Shown one piece after another: positions 45,309-54,195 of a stretch of DNA of 64,000 nucleotides. Made by a program: the position numbers and the translations under genes. This DNA is from an uncultured Alphaproteobacteria bacterium. GTDB lineage: Bacteria; Pseudomonadota; Alphaproteobacteria; RF32; CAG-239. The notes under the pieces are model-generated. The model did no database searches. It saw nothing but the letters and a program-made list of their open reading frames with translations, and had not been told where the DNA came from. Location: the NCBI GenBank assembly GCA_944391505.1, contig CALXTV010000001.1:98651-162650 (forward strand), read 5' to 3'. Positions within the stretch are counted from its first letter, which is position 1, and each line of letters begins with the position of its first letter.

Positions 45309-45441
45309 ATATCGCCTATAGATATCCCCCAGTAAACTGGGGGTTCTATAACAGCTACAAACCTTACGGTTTGACCACGCTCGTTGGCGTGGAGCGGTGT
45401 TGTTCCAACACCTTGGCATTCAGCCCCGAGTAAACTCGGGG
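45309..45441. repeat. Array of six short perfect hairpins (unknown element)
   Basis: Between ftsK and the shared terminator lie six short stems in a row: ATATC/GATAT (45309-45325); CCCCCAG-TAAA-CTGGGGG (45326-45343); CAAACC-TTAC-GGTTTG (45358-45373); CCACGC-TCGTTG-GCGTGG (45375-45392); GGTGTTG-TTC-CAACACC (45396-45412); CCCCGAG-TAAA-CTCGGGG (45424-45441). The second and sixth share the core GTAAAC loop and are followed by T-rich tails, so they bracket the element. No ORF fits it. Options are a non-autonomous element of the IS200/IS605 kind (palindrome-bearing ends), a structured RNA, or protein-binding sites. It is not a CRISPR array. Confidence 0.6.
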
Positions 45442-45461
45442 TTTTCTGTAAGGCAACTAAT

Positions 45462-45493
45462 AAAAAAGACCGGCTTTTCAGCCGGCCTTTTTT
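45462..45493. terminator. Shared terminator of ftsK and rplI
   Basis: A stem of AAAAAAG-CCGGC against GCCGG-CTTTTTT with a TTTTCA loop and T runs on both strands. It lies between ftsK and the convergent rplI, so it can end both transcripts. Confidence 0.85.
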
Positions 45494-45511
45494 ATTTCAT
45501 AGTCTATAAAA

Positions 45512-45997
45512 CTATTCTTTGTTGTAAGCCTTTTCCTGCTTCTTGGCATCGTCTTCGGTTCTGGCAACGTTAACCAAAATCGTCTGCGATACTTCCGGAT
45601 GCAGATTCAGTTTTACCTGATAAATGCCGAGATCTTTAATCGGCTTTTCCAGATAAACGCAGCGGCGTTCAACATCGAAACCGGCAGCCTTGATGGCAGC
45701 GGCAATGTCACGAATGGTAACGGAACCGTACAACTGACCGGTTTCGGCAGCCTGACGAACCAATACGGCGCTGTAACCCTGAAGAGCTTCGGCCTTTTTG
45801 GAAGCTTCGTCAAACAAAGCCTTGTTGTGGGCTTCCAGCTCGGCTTTTTTCTTTTCATAAAAAGCAACGTTAGCCTCGGTTGCGCGCAGAGCTTTGTTCT
45901 GAGGCAGGAGGTAGTTACGGGCATAACCGTTCTTAACGGTTACCTTGTCTCCCATTTTACCCAGTTTTTCAACATGTTCTAAAAGGATAACTTCCAT
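45512..45997 (-). CDS. rplI: Ribosomal protein bL9
   Basis: bL9 spans the 50S subunit. The 161 residues show MEVILLEHVEKLGKMGDKVTVKNGYARNYLLPQNKA, a long connecting helix (NVAFYEKKKAELEAHNKAL), and a C-terminal domain (YGSVTIRDIAAAIKAAGFDVERRCVYLEKPIKDLGIYQVKLNLHPEV). It is the last gene of rpsF-rpsR-rplI, 12 bases after rpsR. AAGGAG is upstream. Confidence 0.97.
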   Translation of the reverse strand: MEVILLEHVEKLGKMGDKVTVKNGYARNYLLPQNKALRATEANVAFYEKKKAELEAHNKALFDEASKKAEALQGYSAVLVRQAAETGQLYGSVTIRDIAAAIKAAGFDVERRCVYLEKPIKDLGIYQVKLNLHPEVSQTILVNVARTEDDAKKQEKAYNKE

Positions 45998-46008
45998 CGT
46001 ATTTCTCC

Positions 46009-46236
46009 TTAAGCCGCAACATAGGGAAGCAGAGCCAGATAGCGGGCGCGTTTGATGGCGCGGGCCAGTTCTCTCTGTTTTTTCGCGGAAACGGCCGTAA
46101 TACGGCTGGGAATAATCTTGCCTTTTTCCGAAATATAACGGGAAAGCAGCTTAACATCCTTATAGTCGATTTTCAGACCGTCTTCACCGGAAAACGGACA
46201 TGCTTTTTTTCTTCTGAAAAATACCTGTTTAGCCAT
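46009..46236 (-). CDS. rpsR: Ribosomal protein bS18
   Basis: bS18 pairs with bS6 on the 30S platform. The 75 residues include [67 protein letters not shown], which is the full family sequence. It lies between rpsF and rplI with gaps of 10 and 11 bases. Confidence 0.98.
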   Translation of the reverse strand: MAKQVFFRRKKACPFSGEDGLKIDYKDVKLLSRYISEKGKIIPSRITAVSAKKQRELARAIKRARYLALLPYVAA

Positions 46237-46246
46237 TATATTTCTC

Positions 46247-46579
46247 CTATTCTTCTACGGTTTCTCTGTCTTCGGAAGAAGAAAGATCGTTAAATTCTTC
46301 GACCTTAACCGTCATATAGCGGATGATATCTTCGTTGAATCTCATGATTCTTTCAAATTCTGCAATGGCGTTTGCCGGAGCAGTGATATTCATCAGAACA
46401 TAGTGGCCTTTGCGGTTTTTCTTAATGCGGTAAGCCAGGTTTTTCAGACCCCAGTTATCGACTTTGACAACCTCGCCGCCTTCTTTCTTAATAACATCGC
46501 TCAGTTCCGAAACAATGTTGTTGACCTGAGAAGTGCCGAGGTCCTGACGTGCAATCAGCACGCTTTCGTAATTAGACAT
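46247..46579 (-). CDS. rpsF: Ribosomal protein bS6
   Basis: bS6 of the 30S platform. The protein of 110 residues begins [95 protein letters not shown], trimmed here to the segments that mark it. The start was moved nine codons inward because AAGGAG precedes this ATG. A leader with two hairpins stands upstream. Confidence 0.97.
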   Translation of the reverse strand: MSNYESVLIARQDLGTSQVNNIVSELSDVIKKEGGEVVKVDNWGLKNLAYRIKKNRKGHYVLMNITAPANAIAEFERIMRFNEDIIRYMTVKVEEFNDLSSSEDRETVEE

Positions 46580-46601
46580 ACATATCTCCTTATGGATTCT
46601 C

Positions 46602-46675
46602 AACAAATGGCTCCGAAGAGCCGGGTTCTTGTATAGCCGCAGACGCTTTGTTCCTTATGTTCGGAGTCCTGCGGC
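46602..46675 (-). promoter_or_regulatory. Candidate S6:S18-binding leader RNA of rpsF
   Basis: On the minus strand the rpsF 5' leader has two stems: GCCGCAG/CTGCGGC (46675-46636) and, next to the gene, GGCTC-TTCG-GAGCC (46622-46609) with a flanking outer pair ACAA/TTGT around an unpaired ...CCCG bulge. The known S6:S18 leader motif has a stem with a bulged CCG trinucleotide that mimics the 16S site and lets the S6:S18 dimer repress its own operon. The match here is in layout, not proved. Confidence 0.5.
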
Positions 46676-46795
46676 AAGGGACGTTTGCGAATATACTCTA
46701 AAACTTTATTTTTGCAAGCATTTTATTTGCCGATAAGACAATTTTAACCATTTTGCGGCTATAGTAACGGCATATACTCGGGGGATCAGGTTTAA

Positions 46796-47155
46796 ATGTT
46801 AAAAAAATTTACAATCAATATATTGATATTAGCCGCTTTTTTAAGCGGATGTGCAAAGCTGTCCCCGTCGCCGGACGAAAGCGCATCTAAACAAAACGCT
46901 CCCGTTCCGCCGCCGAAAGAAACTTATGTCAACGATTCGGCCAGCATAAAACTTCAAAACCTCAAAACCCGCATTATTGTCGTCTGTCGCGAAAGCTATT
47001 ACGAAACGGCCGAGACCTGCGCGCGTTTTTACGAAAAAAGGAATTATGTCCGACTGACCGATATTCCCTATAAAGTCGCCAAATATGACCGGTTGACCAA
47101 AGACACCTTTCCCACCCGCCGCTGGCGCAACGGTGAAAGAACCCCCCGCTGGTAG
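46796..47155 (+). CDS. Small lipoprotein
   Basis: A 119-residue lipoprotein with lipobox LSGC (Cys19) after the hydrophobic segment ILILAAF. The mature part begins with a Pro/Ser-rich linker (KLSPSPDESASKQNAPVPPP) and has a compact domain with two cysteines (VVCRESYYETAETCARFYEKRNYVRLTDIPYKVAKYDRL) and a basic, aromatic end (FPTRRWRNGERTPRW). I recognise no family. It ends six bases before comM. Confidence 0.7.
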   Translation: MLKKFTINILILAAFLSGCAKLSPSPDESASKQNAPVPPPKETYVNDSASIKLQNLKTRIIVVCRESYYETAETCARFYEKRNYVRLTDIPYKVAKYDRLTKDTFPTRRWRNGERTPRW

Positions 47156-47161
47156 TGTCTC

Positions 47162-48685
47162 ATGCTGTCCCGGGTCAATACAGTCGCTTTCAACGGGTTG
47201 GAAATCCTTGACGTCGATTTGCAAGTGCAGATTTCTTCCGGTTTGCCGGCTTTTACCATCGTCGGCCTGCCGGACAAGGCCGTTGCCGAAAGCCGCGAAC
47301 GGGTGCGTGCTGCACTCCAGTCTCTGGGTTTAAGCCTGCCGGCCAAACGCATTACGCTTAACCTTGCCCCGGCAGATCTTCTCAAAGAAGGCTCCCACTT
47401 TGATTTACCCGTTGCCCTCGGACTGCTCGCCGGCATGGGAATAATTCCGCAGGAAGACTTGGCTGACTACATTGTACTGGGAGAATTGGGCCTTGACGGG
47501 TCGCTGCTGCCCGTCAACGGCATTTTGCCGACTGCCGTCAAAGCCAACCGCTGCAACAAAGGCCTCATCTGCCCCGCTGCCAACGGTTCGGAAGCCGTCT
47601 GGTCCGGATTGCAAAGCATTATCGCTCCCGACAGCCTGCTGGCACTGGTTAACCATTTCAAGGGCACACAGCTCATTCCTTTTCCGGTTGCACAAAAAAC
47701 CGAAAAGAAAAGCACCCTCTTGGACATGAGCGATGTCAAAGGTCAGGAATCTGCCAAAAGAGCTCTTGAAATAGCTGCAGCCGGCGCGCACAATCTCCTT
47801 ATGATAGGGCCGCCCGGCGCCGGAAAATCCATGTTAGCCGCGCGCCTGCCATCAATACTGCCACCGCTGACGGCTGCAGAAGCTCTGGAAACCAGCATGA
47901 TTCATTCCGTTGCCGGCGAACTCAAAAACGGCAGCATTTGTTTTGAGCGGCCGTTCCGCGATCCGCATCATTCCGCATCTACGCCGGCTTTGGTCGGCGG
48001 CGGACGCAAAGCCAGCCCCGGCGAAATCTCGCTGGCACACAACGGCATACTGTTTCTCGACGAACTTCCCGAATTCAGCCGTGCCGCATTGGAAGCCTTG
48101 CGCCAGCCACTTGAAAACGGCCGCGTTTCCATCTCCCGCGTCAATGCACATACGGTTTATCCGGCAAGATTCCAACTGATTGCCGCCATGAATCCCTGCC
48201 GCTGCGGACATCTCGGCGACCCGGCACTGGCCTGCAGCCGCGCGCCCAAATGCGCCGAAGAATACCAGTCGCGGATTTCCGGCCCGCTTCTGGATCGTAT
48301 AGACATTCACATAGAAGTTCCTGCCGTCAGCCCCTGGGAAATGAATGACGTAAAAAAAGGCGAAAGTTCCGCCGCAATCAGGGAAAGAGTTATCCGCGCG
48401 CGTGAAATTCAGGCCGCCCGTTTTCGGCAATTAGGACACCCCGAACTCAATACCAATTCACAGCTTCGGGGCGATATGCTCGAAACGGTTGCCGCACTGG
48501 ACAACGACGCTTCCGCCCTGCTGATAAGCTTTGCCGAAAAAGCCAGACTCTCTGCCCGGGCTTACCATCGAACTTTGCGGTTAGCAAGAACGATTGCAGA
48601 CTTGCAAAATATGCCGAAAGTTCTTAAAATGCACATAGCTGAAGCTTTGGCGCTGCGCAGCCGTCTGCCCGGCCGATCAGTTTAG
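47162..48685 (+). CDS. comM: YifB/ComM-family Mg-chelatase-like AAA+ ATPase
   Basis: ComM is a hexameric helicase used in branch migration during natural transformation; the YifB family is nearly universal even in bacteria not known to be competent. The 507 residues show the N-terminal Lon-like part (NTVAFNGLEILDVDLQVQISSGLPAFTIVGLPDKAVAESRERVRAAL), Walker A GPPGAGKSMLA (about 217-227), FRDPHHSASTPALVGGG, and FLDELPEFSRAALEALRQPLE as Walker B. AAMNPCRCGH lies in the cysteine segment CxCG that ends with the C-x8-C cluster. Length is normal. Confidence 0.95.
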   Translation: MLSRVNTVAFNGLEILDVDLQVQISSGLPAFTIVGLPDKAVAESRERVRAALQSLGLSLPAKRITLNLAPADLLKEGSHFDLPVALGLLAGMGIIPQEDLADYIVLGELGLDGSLLPVNGILPTAVKANRCNKGLICPAANGSEAVWSGLQSIIAPDSLLALVNHFKGTQLIPFPVAQKTEKKSTLLDMSDVKGQESAKRALEIAAAGAHNLLMIGPPGAGKSMLAARLPSILPPLTAAEALETSMIHSVAGELKNGSICFERPFRDPHHSASTPALVGGGRKASPGEISLAHNGILFLDELPEFSRAALEALRQPLENGRVSISRVNAHTVYPARFQLIAAMNPCRCGHLGDPALACSRAPKCAEEYQSRISGPLLDRIDIHIEVPAVSPWEMNDVKKGESSAAIRERVIRAREIQAARFRQLGHPELNTNSQLRGDMLETVAALDNDASALLISFAEKARLSARAYHRTLRLARTIADLQNMPKVLKMHIAEALALRSRLPGRSV

Positions 48686-48698
48686 GAGATAAAAAATA

Positions 48699-51014
48699 AT
48701 GAAAATTCAAAAGGCTGTTAGAACTACTCTTCTGGGAACCGCTCTGCTCTGCGGCATAATCTCCTTTGGGCACGAAGCCTCGGCCGCCCGAAATGTCAAA
48801 AGCTTCTTCAGACCGGAAACGACAACTTCCGACAAAGACGGCAGCATTTTTCCGGGCGGCGAATGCACCAGTTGCAACCCAAAAGACAAAGATGGCAGCA
48901 TTTTTCCGGGCGGAAGCTGCGTAAACTGCCCGACAACCAGATGCGTTAACTGCGAAACAAAAAAACCGGCCGTCAAAAACTATGAAATCGCTTATGACGA
49001 TGAAATCTACAAGTCCGTTTACCGTGATTGCAAAAACTTTGCGCCGATAACCCTTGAATACGTCGATTTCCGCATCAAAAAAGGCCACCAGTATACGCCT
49101 TACTCTACCAAGCTCGGACAATACCGCTTTCGCATTTTCGGCTGCCGTCGCTTTGAAAAGGATGCTATCCTCAATCAGGGGCGGATTATGCAGAAAGACA
49201 TGAAATTTATCCCCATTTTCAACGAAATAGTCGGTAACTGCTATCCGATCAGAAAAATGCCCTCCAGCCTGTGTCTGGAAACCAACCCCTCGCCGCTGCC
49301 CGAATATATTCTGACCGCAGAAATCACGGACTATTACATGAATCTCTGCGACGGCTATGATTGGGACAATGCGGACAAAACCGATAAACGCACCGGCTCT
49401 TCGGAAATGACCGTTACCTGGCGACTGATGGACATAACCAAAACCAACGTCTACTGGAAAGGAACCTCAACCGGATACGGAGAAGTCAGCGACGGCGAAT
49501 ATAATGCGGAAATCCGTCTGGTAGAAGAAGCTTTCGCCGACGCCGTTTCCAATCTGCGCAACCTTCCGGGGTTTGAAAAACAGCTTGCTGCCCGCGTTCA
49601 TCCCGACGAGCTGGAAGCCGAAAGACAGGCCTTGATTGAGGCGGAACGGATTTCCGACCCCGTCAGATGCAAATTTGAACCGGAAATCAAGAAAGCCGAA
49701 GCCTCCGAATTTAATACTCTGCAGGAAATAATCGAAGAAAACGTCTTGCCCGCCGATGAAAACTACAACATCTGCGCTATGACGCCCGGCCAGGTAGATG
49801 AGCAGGGACGGCCTTTGCCGATGTGCCAAATGATTCCGGTCACTCAGGAAGTTTTGGAAATACCGGCCGACGACACTGTTCAAATAGTTTCCGACACGGT
49901 TCAAACAGTCGCCGAAACACCTGCCGATGTTGTACTCCTCGACACCGTTGATGTCGTCGAAGCTCCGGTAACCGAAATTGTTGAAGATTCGGGAGTTATA
50001 TCCAACGGCGGCGTTACCAAAATGCTGCCTGAAATCGGTACCGAAACATTGGTTATGCCGCCGGAAACCGGCACAATAGAAGAAGACGCCGGCGTTATCA
50101 TTGACGGCAGCGACGTCATTTCCGTTTCCGAGTTCGAACCGGAAAAACCGCAGATAGAAGAAGCCTCAGGCATTATTGACAGCGGTTCGGGCAGCAAAGA
50201 TACGATTGCCGTCGTCGACGATTCGTGGATAGACATCGATTCCGAACAACGCGAAGCCGCCGAACAGGCATTCTTTGCAAGCGGCAATTCGCTCTGCATC
50301 ATCGACCGCAACCCGTATGACAAACTAACGCCCGAAAATTTGTACAAAGTCAGGGCTTCCATCGTCAGCGTTACCAACGGCAACGGAAAACGCGGCGCAG
50401 GTCTGATTGTCTCCGAACAATTTGTCTTAACTTCTGCCGATCTGATTGTCAGAGACAATAACCGCTACGACCTTGAAACGATTAACGGCGGCAAACTGAA
50501 AGCAACGGCCTTCCGTATCAACCCGAGCAAAAACACGGCATTGCTGGTTCTCGACGAAAAGACCAAGTATACGCCTTTGTCACTTAACCTGGATCTTCCC
50601 GACGTCGGTCAGAGCGGTTTTCTGGCTCTGGGACTGCTGGATATTGAAGGAAGCTTTGAAAACGGCGAAGGATATCTGGATAACGCCGGCACCATCAGCG
50701 GCTATCGCTATTCTGACGAAAAGGGCGCCCAGATTATCATCGATACCTTTGTTCAAACCGTTACGATTGGCGGCGCATTAATTGATGAACACGGCACCAT
50801 TACCGGTTTTGCAGCCGACGGCAAAAAAACCGACGACAGTCCGGATCTGTTCATTCCGACCGAAACGGCCTTGCGTTCGCTTGGTCTGTCCATCTGCGGC
50901 AAGCCCTTCACGGATAAAAGCCCGTGGCAGAAATACAAACCGCTGACGGAAGCCATTTTGAAAAACAGCGGACCGAAAGATCCGGCCGTAATGGATGTCA
51001 ACGAAAGGAAATAA
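48699..51014 (+). CDS. Exported multidomain protein ending in an HtrA-like pseudoprotease domain
   Basis: A 771-residue protein. A signal peptide (to about residue 29) is followed by two Cys-rich copies of DKDGSIFPGG. Residues about 95-300 resemble CsgG/LpoB-type envelope proteins (LPEYILTAEITDYYM, MDITKTNVYWKGTSTGYGE, LVEEAFADAVSNLRNLPGFE). A negatively charged linker rich in V, E and D then leads to a trypsin-like fold (about 560-725). The motif GAGLIVSEQFVLTSADLI matches the HtrA first strand but has Asp581 for His, NPSKNTALLVLD has Asn612 for Asp, and TIGGAL has Ile690 in the place of the nucleophilic Ser. All three catalytic residues are therefore lost. AGGAGA precedes the start. Confidence 0.7.
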   Translation: MKIQKAVRTTLLGTALLCGIISFGHEASAARNVKSFFRPETTTSDKDGSIFPGGECTSCNPKDKDGSIFPGGSCVNCPTTRCVNCETKKPAVKNYEIAYDDEIYKSVYRDCKNFAPITLEYVDFRIKKGHQYTPYSTKLGQYRFRIFGCRRFEKDAILNQGRIMQKDMKFIPIFNEIVGNCYPIRKMPSSLCLETNPSPLPEYILTAEITDYYMNLCDGYDWDNADKTDKRTGSSEMTVTWRLMDITKTNVYWKGTSTGYGEVSDGEYNAEIRLVEEAFADAVSNLRNLPGFEKQLAARVHPDELEAERQALIEAERISDPVRCKFEPEIKKAEASEFNTLQEIIEENVLPADENYNICAMTPGQVDEQGRPLPMCQMIPVTQEVLEIPADDTVQIVSDTVQTVAETPADVVLLDTVDVVEAPVTEIVEDSGVISNGGVTKMLPEIGTETLVMPPETGTIEEDAGVIIDGSDVISVSEFEPEKPQIEEASGIIDSGSGSKDTIAVVDDSWIDIDSEQREAAEQAFFASGNSLCIIDRNPYDKLTPENLYKVRASIVSVTNGNGKRGAGLIVSEQFVLTSADLIVRDNNRYDLETINGGKLKATAFRINPSKNTALLVLDEKTKYTPLSLNLDLPDVGQSGFLALGLLDIEGSFENGEGYLDNAGTISGYRYSDEKGAQIIIDTFVQTVTIGGALIDEHGTITGFAADGKKTDDSPDLFIPTETALRSLGLSICGKPFTDKSPWQKYKPLTEAILKNSGPKDPAVMDVNERK
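48831..48914 (+). repeat. Two direct copies of a ten-codon repeat
   Basis: Bases 48831-48860 and 48885-48914 encode the same ten residues, DKDGSIFPGG, within the N-terminal region of the pseudoprotease-like protein; the DNA copies differ at only a few positions. Each is followed by a cysteine pair, CTSC and CVNC. A recent tandem duplication or a metal-binding or disulfide module is possible. Confidence 0.8.
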
Positions 51015-51020
51015 AAGACC

Positions 51021-51047
51021 AAACCCCGCGACAGGCGGGGTTTTTCT
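51021..51047 (+). terminator. Terminator after the 48699 gene
   Basis: A perfect stem AAACCCCGC/GCGGGGTTT with a GACAG loop and a TTTTTCTT tail, six bases after the stop. Confidence 0.9.
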
Positions 51048-51116
51048 TCTGGCGGCTTGCAAAAGTATTTTTTCAAACCTACATAAAAACAAAGCAACAA
51101 TAACAGGAATTCAGTC

Positions 51117-51638
51117 ATGACCACAATTTTATGCGTCCGCAAAGGAAACGAAGTCGTTATGGCCGGCGACGGACAGGCGACCCTGGGTGAAACCGTTATT
51201 TTTAAATCCAAATCTGTCAAAGTCCGCCGTATCGGTAACGGCAAAATTATTGCCGGTTTTGCCGGCGCTGCTGCCGATGGCATAACTTTGATTGAAAGAT
51301 TGGAAGGAAAACTTGAAAAACATGCCAATCAGCTCAAAAGAGCCGCCGTCGAACTGGCTAAAGACTGGCGAATGGACAAATATCTGCGCCAGCTTCAGGC
51401 CTTCATGATTGTGGCCGACCGCGATACTTCCCTGGTTATTTCCGGCACTGGCGAAGTCATGGAACCCGATGACGGCATCATCGGTATCGGTTCCGGCGGC
51501 AACTATGCCATGGCGGCGGCCAAAGCCTTGTACGACACAGACATGAGTCCTGAGGATATTGCCCGCAAAGCAATGAAAATTGCCGGTGACATTGATGTTT
51601 ATACCAACCACAACGTAATTATAGAAAAGGTAGATTAA
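51117..51638 (+). CDS. hslV: HslV protease subunit of HslUV
   Basis: HslV forms two hexameric rings with an N-terminal threonine nucleophile. The 173 residues start [30 protein letters not shown]; removal of Met exposes Thr2, the catalytic residue, as in E. coli. Family segments [16 protein letters not shown] and [28 protein letters not shown] follow. It lies one base before hslU; AGGA is upstream. Confidence 0.98.
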   Translation: MTTILCVRKGNEVVMAGDGQATLGETVIFKSKSVKVRRIGNGKIIAGFAGAAADGITLIERLEGKLEKHANQLKRAAVELAKDWRMDKYLRQLQAFMIVADRDTSLVISGTGEVMEPDDGIIGIGSGGNYAMAAAKALYDTDMSPEDIARKAMKIAGDIDVYTNHNVIIEKVD

Positions 51639-51639
51639 T

Positions 51640-52950
51640 ATGGCCAACTTCAGTCCTCGCGAAATCGTTTCGGAACTCGACCGCTACATCGTCGGTCAGA
51701 ACGAAGCCAAAAAAGCCGTTGCCGTTGCTCTGCGCAACCGCTGGCGGCGCATGCAGGTTTCCGAACACCTGCGGGAAGAAATCGTGCCGAAAAATATTCT
51801 GATGGTCGGCCCGACCGGCGTCGGCAAAACCGAAATATCCCGTCGGCTTGCAAAACTGGCCAAAGCCCCGTTTATTAAGGTCGAAGCAACCAAATTTACC
51901 GAAATCGGCTATGTCGGTCGCGATGTCGAATCCATTATCCGCGACCTATTGGAAATAGCCATTGCCGCAACCAAAAAAGAACTCCGCAAAAGTGTTGCCG
52001 CCAAAGCCGAAGTCGGCGCCGAAGAACGTGTTCTTGAGGCATTGGTCGGTCCTTCCGCAAGAGAAGAAACCAAGGAAAAATTCCGCAAACTTCTGCGGGA
52101 AAACCAACTCAATGACCGAGAAATCGAAATTGCCGTCATTGACAATTCCGGATCATCAATGCCGACCATTGACATTCCCGGTATGCCCGGAGCCCAGATG
52201 GGCATGTTAAATCTCGGCGACTTGCTCGGCAAACCTTTCGGCGACAAATACAAAAACCGCAAAATGACTGTCGGCGACGCTTACAAAGTTCTGATGGAAG
52301 AAGAATGCGACAAGCTTCTTGATAACGACACCATCATTCAGGAAGCAATCAAAACAGTCGAAAACGACGGCATTGTCTTTATTGACGAAATCGATAAAAT
52401 AGCCGGCAAAGACGATCGCCGCGGCAGCGATGTTTCCCGCGAAGGCGTGCAGCGCGACCTGCTTCCCCTGATAGAAGGGACGACCGTAACAACCAAATAC
52501 GGCATGGTCAAAACCGATCACATTCTGTTTATCTGTTCCGGTGCCTTTCACCTTTCCAAACCTTCCGACCTGCTGCCCGAACTGCAGGGACGCCTGCCCA
52601 TACGTGTCGAGCTCAAAGCTCTGACGCATGAAGACTTCGTCCGTATTCTTACCGAACCGGAAGCTAACCTGATTGAACAGTACGTTGCTCTGATGAAAAC
52701 CGAAAACTTCGATTTGGAATTTGAAAAAAAGGCCATCGACAAGATTGCTGACATTGCCGTTACCATCAACGAAAACGTTGAAAACATCGGGGCCAGACGA
52801 CTGCATACGGTTTTGGAAATTCTGCTGGAAGACATCAGTTTCACGGCTTCCGACCGCAGCGGTGAAAAAGAAATCATTACCGCTCAGATGGTCGAAGAAA
52901 AACTGGCCAAATATACCGAAGCTTCCGACCTGTCAAAATTCATTTTGTAA
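51640..52950 (+). CDS. hslU: HslU ATPase subunit of HslUV
   Basis: The AAA+ unfoldase that feeds HslV. The 436 residues hold [34 protein letters not shown], Walker [18 protein letters not shown] (about 57), the I domain (with [17 protein letters not shown]), Walker [13 protein letters not shown], and the C-terminal [29 protein letters not shown], whose last residues dock into HslV. The start is 51640, just after hslV. Confidence 0.98.
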   Translation: MANFSPREIVSELDRYIVGQNEAKKAVAVALRNRWRRMQVSEHLREEIVPKNILMVGPTGVGKTEISRRLAKLAKAPFIKVEATKFTEIGYVGRDVESIIRDLLEIAIAATKKELRKSVAAKAEVGAEERVLEALVGPSAREETKEKFRKLLRENQLNDREIEIAVIDNSGSSMPTIDIPGMPGAQMGMLNLGDLLGKPFGDKYKNRKMTVGDAYKVLMEEECDKLLDNDTIIQEAIKTVENDGIVFIDEIDKIAGKDDRRGSDVSREGVQRDLLPLIEGTTVTTKYGMVKTDHILFICSGAFHLSKPSDLLPELQGRLPIRVELKALTHEDFVRILTEPEANLIEQYVALMKTENFDLEFEKKAIDKIADIAVTINENVENIGARRLHTVLEILLEDISFTASDRSGEKEIITAQMVEEKLAKYTEASDLSKFIL

Positions 52951-52959
52951 GAAAAACAA

Positions 52960-54195
52960 ATGAAAACGACACCGTCGGAGCCATTGCCTGCCGCAGATGC
53001 AAAAAACGCGCTTAGTGAGGAAAATGCGCCGGATAACACGGAGCACAGTACCGGAGTGTACATGGGCGTACATGAGGATACGAGCACCGGATTATCCAAG
53101 CAGTTGCCCGCTAAGCGCGTTTTTCCCTTTGGCATTTATATCCATTGGCCTTTCTGCAAAAGCAAATGTCCCTATTGCGATTTTTACAAAGAAGTGCGCA
53201 AAAATGTGCCGCAGGAAGAAATCGTCAACGGCTACCTGAAAGATTTGGACTTTTACCACCGTCTGACAGAAACAAAAACCGTAACCAGCATTTTTTTCGG
53301 CGGCGGCACACCCTCATTGCTGGAACCACAGCATATTGAAAAAATTATCAATCATATTTCCAAAAAATGGAAAATCGGCACCGACGTCGAAATCAGCCTG
53401 GAAGCCAACCCGAATACGGATCGGCCGAATTTATTCGCAGATTTGCACCATGCCGGAATCAACCGTCTTTCGCTGGGAATTCAGGCGCTGAATGACCGGG
53501 ATTTAAAATTTCTCGGCCGCACACATACTCTGGCTCAGGCGCTGACGGCCGCCGACGAGGTTCTGCACAATTTTGATAATCATTCCGTCGATCTGATTTA
53601 TGCCCGACCCGTTCAAAAACTTTCCGATTGGGAAAAAGAACTGGCACAAACCGTCAAGCTCGGATTTCGCCATATTTCGCTGTATCAGCTGACTATTGAA
53701 GAAGGAACCGTCTTTGCCGCCAAAGGGATTCGTCCGCTTGCCGAAAACGCAGCCGTAAAAATGTATGACTTTACCAACGATTATCTGCATCACCACGGCT
53801 ACCCGCAGTATGAAGTATCCAACTACGGTTTTCCCTGCCGCCATAATCTACTCTACTGGCAGGGTGATGACTATATCGGCATCGGCAAATCGGCACACGG
53901 ACGTTTTCGCGTTAAAGACAAAATTTATGCCTCAACCCACCCCCGAAATATCGAAGAACTGACGCCGGCAGAACGTGCCGAAGAACTGGTCATTATGGGC
54001 CTGCGCCTTAACCGCGGCATTGACAAACAACATTTTAAGGATTGCTGCGGTCTCAATTTCACCGACGCCGTAAACCCGCACCGCCTTTCCGAACTTGTTA
54101 AAAAAGGATACCTTGAGGAAACATCGGATAACATCTGCGCTACCCCGAAAGGCTTTCCTGTTCTAAACCGGTTAATAGAAGAACTTTGCTGTTAA
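52960..54195 (+). CDS. hemW: HemW-like radical-SAM heme chaperone
   Basis: HemW binds heme and an iron-sulfur cluster and is related to the coproporphyrinogen III oxidase HemN. The 411 residues contain the radical-SAM motif CKSKCPYC (Cys66, Cys70, Cys73), FFGGGTPSLLEPQHIEKI, and ISLEANPNTDRP. The HemW-type C terminus follows. About 45 residues before YIHWPFCKSKC are not part of the usual protein (the family begins about 15 residues before the first Cys); they look acidic and disordered, so a downstream ATG near 53062 may be the true start. It ends overlapping the convergent transporter gene by four bases. Confidence 0.9.
   Translation: MKTTPSEPLPAADAKNALSEENAPDNTEHSTGVYMGVHEDTSTGLSKQLPAKRVFPFGIYIHWPFCKSKCPYCDFYKEVRKNVPQEEIVNGYLKDLDFYHRLTETKTVTSIFFGGGTPSLLEPQHIEKIINHISKKWKIGTDVEISLEANPNTDRPNLFADLHHAGINRLSLGIQALNDRDLKFLGRTHTLAQALTAADEVLHNFDNHSVDLIYARPVQKLSDWEKELAQTVKLGFRHISLYQLTIEEGTVFAAKGIRPLAENAAVKMYDFTNDYLHHHGYPQYEVSNYGFPCRHNLLYWQGDDYIGIGKSAHGRFRVKDKIYASTHPRNIEELTPAERAEELVIMGLRLNRGIDKQHFKDCCGLNFTDAVNPHRLSELVKKGYLEETSDNICATPKGFPVLNRLIEELCC

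Noticed and set aside
45309-45441. Interpretation as a CRISPR array
   Set aside because: The stems differ from each other in sequence and spacing; there are no identical direct repeats or cas genes.
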